A program made the position numbers and the translations under genes. This document shows, piece after piece, positions 11,619-23,120 of a DNA stretch of 64,000 bases. The stretch is from NCBI RefSeq assembly GCF_040939455.1, contig NC_134108.1:54699501-54763500 (forward strand), read 5' to 3'. Within the stretch, counting starts at the first letter, position 1; each line of letters opens with the position of its first letter. Source of the DNA: Microcebus murinus. Taxonomy: Eukaryota; Chordata; Mammalia; Primates; Cheirogaleidae. Under the pieces are notes generated by a model. It did no database searches. It was not told the origin of the DNA and was given only the letters and a program-made list of their open reading frames with translations.

Positions 11619-12028
11619 ATTAGTTTTCTATTGCTACATAACAAACTTACAAACTTTAGACAACACTAATTTATCATCTTATTCTTTCTGTGGGTCAAGA
11701 GGACCCAGAGATGGCTAGCTGGATCTTTTGCTCAGGGTATCACCAGGCTCAAGGCAAAGTGTTAGCTAGGGAGAATTGATCTGAAGCCTTGATGAGAGAA
11801 ACATCTGCTTCTTAGCTCCCTCAAGTTGATGGACAAACTAAATTTTTTTTGCAGTTGCGAAGTAGAAGTTCTTGTCTTTTTGCTGGCTATCTGCCTAGGC
11901 TATCTGCCTCAGGTCCTTTCCATGTGGTCTTCTCCATAGGCAGTTTATATCATGGATATCTGTTTCTTCAATGTCAGAAGGAGAATTTCTTTCTTTCTCT
12001 TTTTCTTTCTTTCTCTCTTTCTCTTTCT

Positions 12029-12117
<89 letters not shown>

Positions 12118-12125
12118 TTTCTTTC

Positions 12126-12192
<67 letters not shown>

Positions 12193-12420
12193 TAAATCTC
12201 TCTCTTCCAGAAGATCTGAGTCTCTTTTAAGTGTTTACTTAATTAAAATAGGCCTACTGATTTGGAATATTAATTACATCTGAAAGAACTTTCATCTTTG
12301 TAATGTGACATAACCTAATCACAGGAACAAATTATGTCATATTCGCAGTCATACATTTATTCAAGGGGACTTGTAAGAAGATGGTGATGGTCTTAGGAGC
12401 ATTTTAGAATTTTGCCTCTC
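11619..12420 (-). mobile_element. Ancient LTR of MaLR type, split by a microsatellite
   Basis: It starts 'tattagttttctattgctacataacaaac' and has the 'tctgtgggtcaagagg' and 'ttccatgtggtcttctccatagg' landmarks of a family that I associate with MLT1-type LTRs in antisense. It ends near 'ttttgcctctcacag'. A large pyrimidine microsatellite has expanded inside at 11985-12194. Similar copies are at 31397 and 32886. The family assignment is from recall. Confidence 0.5.
11985..12194. repeat. (TTTC)n/(TC)n compound microsatellite
   Basis: About 210 bp of uninterrupted polypyrimidine on the plus strand: mixed TTTC and TC units, a pure TTTC block at about 12060-12120, a TC block at about 12136-12168, then TTTC again. 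Open frames of Ser/Leu/Phe repeats here are artefacts of the repeat. Confidence 0.97.
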
Positions 12421-15010
12421 ACAGTCATCAAAACAAAATGTAACCAGTTTCTGAGTATAAATGATGTCATATTTTATGATTTTATTCATTTGGTTTAGGA
12501 CATTCCAAGCACCTTCTTTGAATTTATTTCTAATGTTCCCTGATGCATGTATAAATCTATTCATTATTGTTGGCATTGTTCATAGCTACCAGTGTTTAGA
12601 AGGAGTAGATGTGTAGCATGCCCATGCATATTTAAACTCTACCTAAAATGCTGCTCAGTGCCCTAAGGATGTGATATATTAAGGCAGTTATGTAACAGAT
12701 GATTCCACGTATGATTGTTCTTGAGTACCCAAGCAGCAATGAAATGCTACCATCATGATAGCCAGAATGGCTCAGCAATGTAGTAACCTTTGGGCAAGCT
12801 AAGCCTATGTGGTGAGCTTCCTGTTTAACAGACATTCAAGAAAGTCCAACAGAGATCTCTGAACTTGCATTATGAGCATGTTTGATTTTTTTTCCTGTAG
12901 AGCATCTATGCCCCTTGCAAATCAAAAGGTAGTCCTGTCTTTCAGTGTCTCTGATTCTCTGACTTTCCTTCTCTTTCACAAAGTTGATTTATGATCTGAC
13001 TGTGGAGACTTTTATTTGTAACAACTGAAATTAAGTTCTTTGTTTTTCCTGATAGAGAAAAATAAAAGCAATTTATCTCAAAGACAATCTTCACCATCTA
13101 AACTATGATTAAATTCAATATAGTAGAAGTTTATTGGATGACAATGCTAAATAGTTTTGACTTCTATGAAATAATATATCATTCAATATTTTTATTCTCT
13201 TATTTATTTTTCTCATTTTAGAAATTTTTGTCTTTGTCATCAATACATGCTTCTCTTTATTTTACTGTCTAAAGTAGCAGATGTAATACAAATAAAATTC
13301 CAGGTTGATTATCTAAGGGATAAGATCTGAATCTTAAAGTGGACCTTACAAACCCCAAATCACTATATACATAACAGTATATGTTCATATATGTTATGCA
13401 TGCTATTGTATACAGCAAACTTTACTGGGTACTGCCCTAAATACTTAATAAGTATGATTTAATTCAGTACTACTTAGTAAGTACAAAATAAAACACAACA
13501 AAAACTTTGATGATATTCTTAATACCCAATCTTAAAGATGCAGACATCTTCATGAAGATGAAGTTACCTGGTATACCTTACAATTGGCCTTTTTTTAGGT
13601 CTGCTATGTGATGCTGGTGACTACACTTTGATGTCCTCATTAAGAGAATAAATGGCAAACCAAAAGCACTGTGGGCAGAAAGCCCTGGGGTCATGTCTCC
13701 TCAGGATGAATACTAAAAGGGAGTGAAAATCCTTAGAAAAAGCTAATTCTTCCTACTGTATCATCTTTTGGTGGAAATTATCTTTATATATTCCAGAAAC
13801 TTTTCTCATGTTTCTTGATAAGGGTTTCTCTGTATGCTCTTATAAAGAATTTTTTGACAGTCTCTGAGAAAATACAGTGGTGGAGATTAGCTAATAGTGT
13901 TTTTTTCTTTGTCTGTATTTATGATTCATTAGCTATTACGACCAAAATATCTCTTGCTGGTACACTATACATTTCCTTCTAAGGGATATGTGGATGAGCT
14001 ATTTTAGCAAGAAAATGTGTTAACCTCTCACATTTTATAACTTTTTCACTCAGAATTTTTTATTACTGTTGTTTATTTTCTACTTACTATAGATATGTAT
14101 AGTATAAAGAAAACAGTTTTATTTGCTTTGTCCTCTGTATGTCTGTGTTATTTTTTTTGATAAGGCAATGGTGGTTATGATTACTTTATCAACAATTATA
14201 TAATAATTCAAAGAAACAGACTGTTGTCCACAGGATTTTTATTATAATGTAGATTCATTACCTTAACTCCCTCTGATACCAATGGACTTGTAGTGAGAGG
14301 TGATGGTAGAATGATAGTGGAGAGAATCAATAGAAAGTTACAGAATGCTTGAGAAATTTGCTTCCTGGTGACTTTTGGCAGGATTCAAATGCAGAAAATT
14401 AATAGGAGGAAAGGTAATGAGTCTAGACTGCTTAACTATTACTTTATAAAGTGATAGAATTACATTTGTATTGAGTGTTGCTCACTGAGAATAATAACAA
14501 TAAGTGTATTATATAATCCACTGGAAAAGACCAGCATACTTCGAAATTCTAATCACCCTTGGCTTGCTATGGTTTTCATAAGACACCACACTATTCCATG
14601 ATGATGGATGCCTATTGTTTTCTCTGATTGTACATGACTACCAGGAATTTTTCATTCATCAGTTATTATTCAGATTTTGAGATGGGAAGTTAAGAACTCG
14701 TCTACTTTATATCATCTTGAAATTGCAAAAAGCATTATTATGACTGATTAATTCTAAAAGCTGGGGTAATTTGAAAAACATGTATAGCATGACTAAGTAT
14801 CTGCCTTTTTTGAGAAATATGTTTTCTAATGTGATCCCCACCACAGCCCAATCAGTTATTTACAAATAATAGTTGGACTTCTATGCTAGCCTGATTGATT
14901 AAAGATGAGTCACATCTGCATAACACCTTCTGATTTAAAGGTAGATTAAACATTTTAGGCACACAGACATAGGGACAGAACAATATTCTGCAATCGATCT
15001 TTTCAAAGAG
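12421..15010. other. Largely unrecognised AT-rich sequence
   Basis: No gene, SINE or young LINE seen. A weak MIR/L2-like patch may lie at about 13410-13500 ('tactgggtactgccctaaatactt'), too diverged to call. The short open frames on either strand have no coding character. Confidence 0.45.
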
Positions 15011-15190
15011 TTTTAACATTTATTTTATAAATTGCTTTTTAAAACACACCTCTGAGGTTGGAAAGAAATTTTTACTCTCATTTTTCAGAAGGAAAAAAAT
15101 AGTGAAACTCAGGTTAGAATGTTTGCCCAAGATGACATAAGTGTTTGAAGTGTGACTAAAGTCTATGTCTTTTGATTTCATATCAGGTGC
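15011..15190 (-). mobile_element. MIR SINE fragment
   Basis: Reads as antisense MIR: 'catttttcagaaggaaaaaaat...gaaactcaggttag' corresponds to the 'ttttacagatgaggaaactgaggc' core. 'tgcccaagatgacataagtg' corresponds to 'tgcccaaggtcacacagc'. Ancient and diverged. Confidence 0.65.
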
Positions 15191-15249
15191 AGATTACGCT
15201 GTGCTGCATTTTCAAAATAAATTAAATTATTGATATATAAGAGTACACT

Positions 15250-15440
15250 CAATAAATTATTAAGACATTCAATAAATATTTACTGAACGTATGCCAGGCA
15301 CACATAGATTTTGTGCTTACACAAAAGAGAAAACAAAATCCTTACCCTCATGGAACTGACATTCTTATGGGAGAGACAGTCAATTAACAAACGAATGCAT
15401 CTGTAACAAAATATGAAATTGTAAGTGCTAAAAAGAGGAA
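15250..15440 (-). mobile_element. L2 LINE 3' end
   Basis: 'attcaataaatatttactgaacgtatgccaggcacac' followed by 'ccttaccctcatggaactgacattctt' matches the antisense of the L2 3' end. It lies just beyond the MIR, another family of the same age. Confidence 0.65.
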
Positions 15441-16009
15441 TAGAACATCGCATAAACTGGATATTATGTTTCATATATTTTTAAAAATTACCTTTAGTTC
15501 ATCTCTCCTTCTAGCCAAACATTCCATCTTTGCTCATTTTTATAAAAAACTCCCCAAAGTGTTAAATATTGTTAGTAAAAAATGATGTTTTCTCATTCCT
15601 GATGTTTTCTTCATCTGAAAGGAGGTTTGTTAACGTAATTTCTAGATTCTTTCTGGCTCTTTTACTCTGCTCAGGAGAGCTGTTCTATTTATCCCATTTG
15701 GGAAGTATACTCAGCACAATTACCCTTTTCTATATAGGGATGGGTGGTCTGCTGGATGGGTGCATTCCACTAGTTCTTCTGGTGAAGACTTTCTAGAACA
15801 TCCTAGGACTGAGTAGTTAAGTCTGTGTAGGATTCTGAAATTCAGTTAGGAAACTCATCTGGCCAACAAATATGAATACATGTGATCAATTTAGTTTCTA
15901 GAATCACTAAAGAAGCTACTTTAGTTATGTATTACCTATCTTCTTTTTTTTGCTTCTCAATTTGTTCAGGATCCAAGTGGAAAAGACAATGCTCAGAGAC
16001 CTCAGTATC
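15441..16009. other. No recognised feature
   Basis: AT-rich unique-looking sequence. A 75-codon open frame at 15569-15796 has no supporting motif. Confidence 0.45.
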
Positions 16010-16885
16010 TATTTAGCTGTCTTTATTTCCTTTCATCTCATTCTCTTTTGATCTTATTCTAGTAGGGCTTTCATCACCAATAACCCATTAACACTGATCT
16101 TGTCAAAGTGACCAATGCATTCCACAATGCAAAATTATTGTTCCATTCTAATACTTAACGTTACTCATCGTCTCAGCTGCATTGAACAGAGTCGCTTCCT
16201 TCTTACTTCTTAATACATTATCTCTATTTGATTTCATGGGTACCACACTGACCTGTTTTTTCTTCCTACCTCACTACACATTGTTTCTCAATTGCCTTTG
16301 CTGATCATTATTATTCTCCACTTTGAACTATAAAGTCCCTTAGGCTCAGTCTTTTCCCTCTTCTCTTGTCACATTTACTCTGCAGGTGATGTCAATCAGC
16401 CAAAAGACATTAAGTACCAATTTCATGCTGATCACACCCAAATTTCTATCCTCCATGTTGACACTTCTTAGAATTCTAAAGTCTAACTCAAATATCTACT
16501 GGACATTTTTATTTGTATCTTGGTAGCATCTCAAAAGTAAGACCTTAAATTTCTAACTCTTACCTGTAACTCCTATTCAAACCTGATTTTTCTTTACTAG
16601 TTCTATCTAGGAAATGACAAGAACATGTATGTGCAGTTAATTAGAACAAAATTCCTGGTTCTTCTATTTATATTAAGCCTTTATTCAACAAGTAGAAAAC
16701 ATAAGTACACATATGATTTTGCATTATAATGTGTATGTATACATATTCTATATCTCCCACTATAATATAAGATCTGTGTAGGTAAGTGCTTTGATTTTTA
16801 TTTCTTCCTATACTCCCAGATTCTAAAACAGTGACTGGCACATAGTAGTTGTACAATAAATACTTCTTGAATAAATAAATAAGGA
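16010..16885 (+). mobile_element. L2 LINE fragment (RT region and 3' end)
   Basis: The first part resembles the L2 ORF2 RT region in sense: the 'tgcattgaacagag' segment, 'ggctcagtcttttccctcttctc', then 'catgctgatcacacccaaatttc', the remnant of the active-site ADD codons. The second part, from about 16740, resembles the L2 3' end ('cagtgactggcacatagtagttgtacaataaatac'). All frames are broken. It is an ancient relic. Confidence 0.6.
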
Positions 16886-17298
16886 GAATCCCCAACCATG
16901 TGAACCTATAAAGAAAATGAAAAGAAATAATAGTACAGAGAAACTGAAATGACTCAATTAGTAAAGAATAGATCACAGAACTGTCCTTCAAATATTGAAG
17001 GCCCAATATATTCTTACATATATACACAACATGTCAGGAGATTTTCGTTTTATTCACAATTATTTCAATTTGATAACATTCTTACTTTTTCACTTTCTGT
17101 CATAAAGGAAAGCACCACTCCCTAAACTCAGTCCCACAATATTGCCAGGACTACTTGTATTGATATAATTAATCAACAAGTAAAGAGAGAGCCTGGAGAC
17201 ATTTTTTTTCAAATCTGTGCTTGGACCAATAGATTTGATCCATAGTTCTGCGCATCTCATTAAAACCTAAGGAAATCTAATTATTAGATAGTTGTATT
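16886..17298. other. No recognised feature
   Basis: AT-rich sequence between the L2 relic and the short L1 insertion. Nothing recognised. Confidence 0.45.
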
Positions 17299-17315
17299 AA
17301 GAACATTATACCTCA
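17299..17315. repeat. Target-site duplication, left copy
   Basis: aagaacattatacctca, repeated perfectly at 17585-17601 around the short L1 insertion. Confidence 0.95.
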
Positions 17316-17584
17316 GTTTTATCATAAGATTGGAAGAATAGGCTCCACTTGTACTAGCCATCAAATTGGCACTAACTAATTAACACTATGGTGCTCACAT
17401 GATAGTAATATTCTCCAGGAATTAGGGGGTTGGGGAGGGGTAAACTCACAACTAAAGGACACAGTGATCATGGTAGAGGGGAAGGGCATGTCTCTAACGC
17501 TCACTTGGGTAAGGCAAAGACATAAAATGTAACCAAAATGTTTGTACTCTCATAATACCCTGAAATAAAAATAATTAAATAAAA
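17316..17584 (+). mobile_element. L1, extremely 5'-truncated (3' UTR only)
   Basis: A 269-bp insertion holding the last few ORF2 codons and the lemur-lineage L1 3' UTR. It includes the G-rich 'agggggttggggaggggt' stretch and ends 'ataataccctgaaataaaaataatt' before an A-rich tail. Both edges are fixed exactly by the perfect 17-bp target-site duplication. The perfect duplication contrasts with moderate divergence of the body from the intact L1, so the age is uncertain. Confidence 0.92.
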
Positions 17585-17601
17585 AAGAACATTATACCTC
17601 A
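17585..17601. repeat. Target-site duplication, right copy
   Basis: Identical to 17299-17315. Confidence 0.95.
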
Positions 17602-20484
17602 ATTAGAAGTATAAAATGAGCTATTTCAGATAAGTATGAACATTGGGTAGATTTGGGACCAAAATACTGTTGAAAGGTAATAATGTAATGTTATAACAGA
17701 ATAAAAACATTCAAGCTTGGAAGAAGGATACCATGTCAGAAGAAAATACTTAAGTGGTTTTGAGTAAAGCAATTATAGAGTGTTTCTATACTCTTCACAC
17801 TCCTACTTCTTCCACCTGTAAGAAACTCTATCATAGCCTGTGGAATAAAGGTTCTAACAAGAACAAAAGCAATGAAATGTAAGGAAGGTACTGCGAAAAC
17901 AAACATGCTGCTTGGGGTCCATTGTAATACTACTAAGAAATAAAATCACAGAAGAAAATTACTGGAATTAAAGAGATGTAGCAACATGGCAGATTGATTA
18001 GTGATAAACTTTACCTGGAAAGTCCAACGAATAGCCAAAAGGACTGCAAATTTAGGATACATGTGGTTCTTTAGGTGCTTTCTAAAGTAGTTAAGAAAAA
18101 TTTAGGCAGAAGATAATCTTTAAAACATATTTTTTTTAGTATTTTGACTCTGTTGATTCTCCATATTAGTTTATCTGAGAAAACATGCCTTAAAAAATAC
18201 TGAGTCTTAGTTAGGCTGGCAAATGTGTTTGTGTGTGTATATACTTTTTTCCTTAGCTCATTACAAGTTTTTAGTAAGTCTTCCTCCTTCATCAGATATT
18301 CCTGATATATATATATATACATATATATATGTATTTGTAAATTTTCATCCAGCTTCATACTATTCTTCAAAATTTAAATAGGCTCTGTACGTGTATTTGC
18401 AGCATTATTTTAAAATATTCTGTTCTTCTATAAAAATAAAAGCAAACATACCAGAATGATAGGTAAAAATAAGTATAGAAGCAAGAAGCTTGGGGGATGT
18501 ATCAGACATAAATAATGTGAGTAGAGTATGCGTGTACTGAACATTCATAGAAAGGGATGTAAGGATCAAGACGTAACAAATATTAATGATATACTTAACA
18601 TGGGACGCATGGAGGGCAGGATGATAATGACACACTAAAAATATATGAATCACACAAGAGATCCAATATTCATGCTCCCGTGTATAACCCCCATCCTGGC
18701 ATAGCATTTCTGGCAAGTACCTCTGCCCTGTAATGCACAGTGTTGGTCAGCAGGTATTGTTTGCCCTTGCATCTCACTCATATAGAAAGTATGTACTGGC
18801 TTCAGGTACCTTCTGTCTGATAAAGCCCATTTTCACTCTAATTTCACTGTCAGAAGAGACAGCTGAAGTGTCAGAGGAAGACAGAGCATATGAAAACATG
18901 AGTGACAAAACAAGGATCCAGGTAGCAAGGTGTTTCTGCCACATGTGAACCCTGTTCTACTTATCCTTTCTCTTCTCCTCTGTGTTTTTGCTATACCTTC
19001 TAAGTTTATTCAACAAACTGTGTGATTCATGCATCTTAATTTGCTGGTGAGCCTTTCTGTCCTGTGACTGCTGGAGTAGCTTGGTTGGGAGTATACGTGG
19101 AGGCTACCATTGTATCAGTGTAATTTCTCACATGACAGACCTCTCATATGATGATCAACTGCGATGTCTCCTATCATTTATCATCATAACATAATAGATT
19201 TGTTGTTGCAACTATGATGGTGCCCTCCATAGAAAAAGAGAATATAAGAAGACAAATGTTAATAGAATGAAATTGATAATTTAACTCACCTAGTAAGAAC
19301 GTATTTTTCAATGTAAAAATGAAATGTCTTTTCTTTGACAAATATATTTTTTCTTTCCAATTAAATAACATTCATATTTACAACATATTGTTATGAAGTG
19401 GGTTAGCACAAGATCTAGGAAAACTAATAAATCTAGCAGAAGGATAGACTGGTACACACTGTGAGAAAAAGGCAATCACAAATGGCCCAAGGCACTGACT
19501 ATATTATATGAAGTTTCCAACCAAGAATAGGTTTTAAAAATACACGATGGAAAAGCTTTTGTTCTATATTGATTTTTGCAAAGAAAAGTTGAGATTACAA
19601 AAACAATTGTTAAGTGTATCTGTGCACACACATGTGCATGTGTGTTACACTCATATCTATAGTTATAGCAAAGATTTAGTTTAACATTGCCTAAAACTAC
19701 TTATTCCTATGTAGCTAGACAAAGTTGAAGGGAGATTGGGAGGATAAATAGTAGTATTTATAAAAGGTGAAAGTGCAAAGTTCATTATAAGAACAAAGTG
19801 AGATTGTGAGGTGTAGGAGAGGGTTTAAGATATCTTAAAACAGATATGGATGTTTCTCAATCAAATTCCAGAATTAAAATAAATAAATAAACACACAAAC
19901 AAACAGAGAGAATGAGAGCAAGAGAAATAAAAACAGAAGGCAGGGAGGAAGGAGGGAAAGTGGATAAGAAGAAGGAGGGAGGGAAAGACTGCAGACCTTA
20001 TGTACCTTGCAGTGATTGCTTAAGACTCTAACTGCCCTGAGAGAGCTGTGGACACATCTCACATCCTCATGAGTGTTTGAGTGATTAATGAATGTCTCAC
20101 TTGACTCCCCTGTACAAAATAAAGATAGTGTCAAAAATGATTGCATTTTGAATGTTTAAGGGACTGATTATTTTGTCCCAGCTTCTGTCTCTCCTGCCTC
20201 CTGATGTCTGCCTTTGGTGCATTTTGTTGCCCGTTGTGACCTCCAGCTCTGGAGGCAAGATGCTAGGGAAGGAGATTAAACCAAAACCCTTTTGTGCCAA
20301 AGCCTTGGATAAAAGGAAGGAAACAATAGAAGTTATTAGAAGAAAATTAAATTTGAAGGCTAAATAAGTACTTCAGTTATCATGACTTGTTCTTTACCTA
20401 TTTTTCTGAACAACTGAGAAATTCTCACATTGATATTGTAATCGGTTTTCTACATATTTTTATCCAAACTTCCTAACCTCAGCA
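17602..20484. other. Largely unrecognised AT-rich sequence
   Basis: No gene or interspersed repeat was recognised. It holds a TA-rich palindromic run at about 18303-18334, a TG/CA-rich stretch near 19620-19650 and a purine-rich block at 19875-19990. Open frames of up to 103 codons (18405-18716, minus) show no motif. Confidence 0.45.
19875..19990. repeat. A/G-rich simple repeat
   Basis: An 'aaataaataaac' run passes into degenerate GGAGGGAAAG and GAGA units. Low-complexity purine tract on the plus strand. Confidence 0.8.
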
Positions 20485-20600
20485 GGAGGACTGAGAATGG
20501 GTTCCCAGATAGACCAAGCTGGGTGGTATTCACTGCCTCACTGCCATCATGAATTAGGGGTGTGACCGAGGCAAGTTACCTGAACATACTGTGAAAAATT
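20485..20600 (+). mobile_element. MIR SINE fragment
   Basis: The segment has 'aatgggttcccag' and 'gaattaggggtgtgaccgaggcaagttacctgaac', matching the MIR core 'ctagctgtgtgaccttgggcaagttacttaac'. Short and diverged. Confidence 0.6.
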
Positions 20601-21206
20601 AAGTGGCATTTGTAACAGCTTTCCTAAAGGGACAAAAATAAAGACAAAACTTTTTAGCAACTTACTGTCCTCTTTGTCCTTCTTTAAGTAAAAAGAATGA
20701 CATTTAATATTTTATTAGTCTTTTACTTTATTAACTTTTTTCCCCCCAATTTTTAGGAATAATACTGTATTTTTATGACTCTTAGTAGTACATGCTGATG
20801 GAGAAACTTGAGCAACCATGTGGCATAATATGAAAAAAAGTCTTTTTAAACAAAGTACTTTTTGAGGTTCTGTTCCATGGGGAAAGGCTGTAAAGGGAGG
20901 ATTTTATTTTAAAGACCTTGTCAAAAATCTTCTGTCAAAAATTGTTAAATACTAAAGAGAACAAAATGGTTTGTGAGTACCTGCATCAATAATACAGTGT
21001 ATTGTATAAATGCTCCATTAAAAATCAAATTCTGATGTATATTTTTATGAGTATGTTATATTTGTTTTATTTTTGTTGAATAGTTTGTTTGTTCTTTAGT
21101 GTTTTGTTGTAAATATAATTATTTAAAAAATATATTGACTCAACTGCAAATTTTCATTTGTCCTATGTAAGTTCTTGAGCATTTGAATTCATTTTCTCTT
21201 GCTGTC
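20601..21206. other. No recognised feature
   Basis: AT-rich sequence with no recognised repeat, gene or RNA. Confidence 0.45.
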
Positions 21207-21553
21207 TGCCACAATTTGAATGTGTTGCCTTCAAAATTCAGGTGCTGCCAATTTCATAGTATTAAAGGGTGGGGCCTTTAAGAGGTGATTAGTCAATGAG
21301 GGCTCCTTCCTCCATAATGAGAGTAAGACTTTTATATAACAGGATTTACTCAGCATTCAGCTAGCTTGCTCCTCTGCTTTTCCACTCTCCTGCCGTGTGA
21401 GGACACAGCAAGAATGCCTTCACCGGACATCAGAAGCTGGTGCCTTGATTTTGGACTTCCCAGCTTCCAGAACTGTAAGAAATAAATTTGTTCATTATAA
21501 ATTACTCAATCTCAGGTATTCTGTTATAGCAGCACAAAATGCACGGAGACACT
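21207..21553 (+). mobile_element. MLT1/MST-type MaLR solo LTR
   Basis: It starts 'tgccacaatttgaatgtgtt' and carries the landmarks 'ggtggggcctttaagaggtgatta', 'gccgtgtgaggacacagcaag', 'gacttcccagcttccagaactgt', 'aataaatttgttcattataaatta' and 'ggtattctgttatagcagcac'. These are in the order of the MaLR LTR consensus. 'aataaa' at 21481 is the LTR's poly(A) signal. No internal region is attached, so it is a solo LTR. Confidence 0.85.
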
Positions 21554-21850
21554 GCCATAATGATATCCACAAACGTAACATCCTAAAACAACACATAATT
21601 ATTATCTTATAGTGCTATAGGTCAGAAGTCTAACAAGGGTCCCACCAAGCCAAAATTAAGGTTTAATCAGGGATGTACTCCATTCTGGAGACTCTAGGGG
21701 AGAGGAAATTTCCTTGGTCATTCAGGTTGTTGACAGAATTCTGTTTCTTGTTGTTGTAGGACTGAGGTCTCTGTTACCTTGCTGGCTGTCAGCTAGAGAT
21801 TGAAGGCCAAAATGCTTAAGCTGCAGGATGACACTATTGCATAGGTGATC
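21554..21850 (-). mobile_element. Ancient MaLR-type LTR fragment
   Basis: 'ttatcttatagtgctataggtcagaagtc' then 'ctctaggggagaggaaatttccttg' and 'ttgctggctgtcagctagag' match the antisense of an old MaLR-type LTR family. It abuts the preceding LTR. The subfamily is not assigned. Confidence 0.5.
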
Positions 21851-22802
21851 ATATGGTTATATCTTTCAGAAGAAAAATAGTCATGACTTCTTTTCTAGTT
21901 TTAAATAAAAGTTCACCTTTGTACATAATTTGTATCCATAATATTATATACTTTTTGTTAAGGAGTGCCTATAAGTTGTGTTAAAAATATCCAACTTTGG
22001 AGATAAAGCAAAGAACCTCAAAGTTTTTTTTTTTTCATTAGTGAGTATCCACTCCAGACATAACTCATTGGAATTTTAGTTTGCATTTCTGTTGCCAACC
22101 TTGAAAGTAAAATGGGAAGGCATTGTTAAAATAATTTTATGAATAATTATATATTGACTAATTATATAAGATTACACTGATTTTTTAAAAATAATCCTAT
22201 ATATGAATAATTTAAAAATATATATCTTCTAAACTCTGTGGGAATATGTATAATAACATTAAAATAATCAATAGCCTACAAGTAAAATTTAATGCCATAA
22301 CAATTTCCCATTATAAATTTAAAAGTGAATTTGTATGTATATTTGTGTGAGTATGTATGTATTTGTGTCCTTTTCTCTGTTTTAATAAGAAAAATCAGCT
22401 ATAATTAAGAGTTTATAATCCTGGAACTACTGAAAATTCTAACTCTTTGCATTGTGAGTTAACAGGGAATTAAGATTTAACACAGAGAATTCTGGATAGT
22501 TTGAGAAACCTTCGTTTGGGTGCAACTTTCAAAAGTGAGCAACTCAGTCCATGATGAAGGCTCTACCTGTCTGAAGACTCTACGTGTCCTAGCAACAGCA
22601 GGTCCTAGTAGAAGTGAAAATTTTGCCTAGAATTTTATGAATTTTCAAGGACATAGTATAGACTGTGTTAAGCATCTTTTTACCATATTAAGCAGAGGTG
22701 ATATAGGAAACATCTGGAAGAGTAACTGAATAGCTAGTGAAATTTTGGCAAGTAGTTTGCCCTCCACAGCATGCAGAATAACATACCACATATGTGCATG
22801 TA
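21851..22802. other. No recognised feature
   Basis: Very AT-rich sequence, with nothing assignable. Confidence 0.45.
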
Positions 22803-23120
22803 TAATAGTCCCTCATTATTTACAGAGAATAAGATACAATATCCACATTGGATGCCTGAAACCATGGTGCCTGAGTAAGGAACCTTCTATATGCTATGGT
22901 TTTGTCCTGTACATACATACCCGTGATAATGTTTTATGTATAAATTAGAAACAGTAAGAGATTAACAACAATAACTAATAATACTGTAGAACAATTATAA
23001 CAATATACTACAATAAAAGTTAATGGGAATGAGGTCTCTCTCTCTCTCTCTCTCTCACCTATTTTTTGTGCAGATAACTGAAACCCTGGAAAGCTAAACT
23101 GCAGATAAGGAGAGACTATC
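22803..23120 (+). mobile_element. Tigger-like DNA transposon remnant (non-autonomous)
   Basis: Internal landmarks 'tggatgcctgaaaccatgg', 'acatacatacccgtgataatg', 'cagtaagagattaacaacaataa', 'gaacaattataacaatatact' and 'gcagataactgaaaccctgg' follow the TcMar-Tigger consensus as I remember it. The ends are imperfect inverted repeats: 'atagtccctcattattta' at the left pairs with the reverse complement of 'gcagataaggagagactat' at the right. The transposase is absent. A TC microsatellite sits inside at 23034-23056. Confidence 0.75.

Noticed and set aside
11849..12283. Ser/Leu/Phe-rich frames of 74-144 codons
   Set aside because: They are translations of the (TTTC)n/(TC)n microsatellite. All three frames stay open for that reason.
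22803..23120. Considered as an LTR or a structured ncRNA because of its terminal inverted repeats
   Set aside because: Internal landmarks agree with a Tigger-type DNA transposon, which explains the inverted ends.
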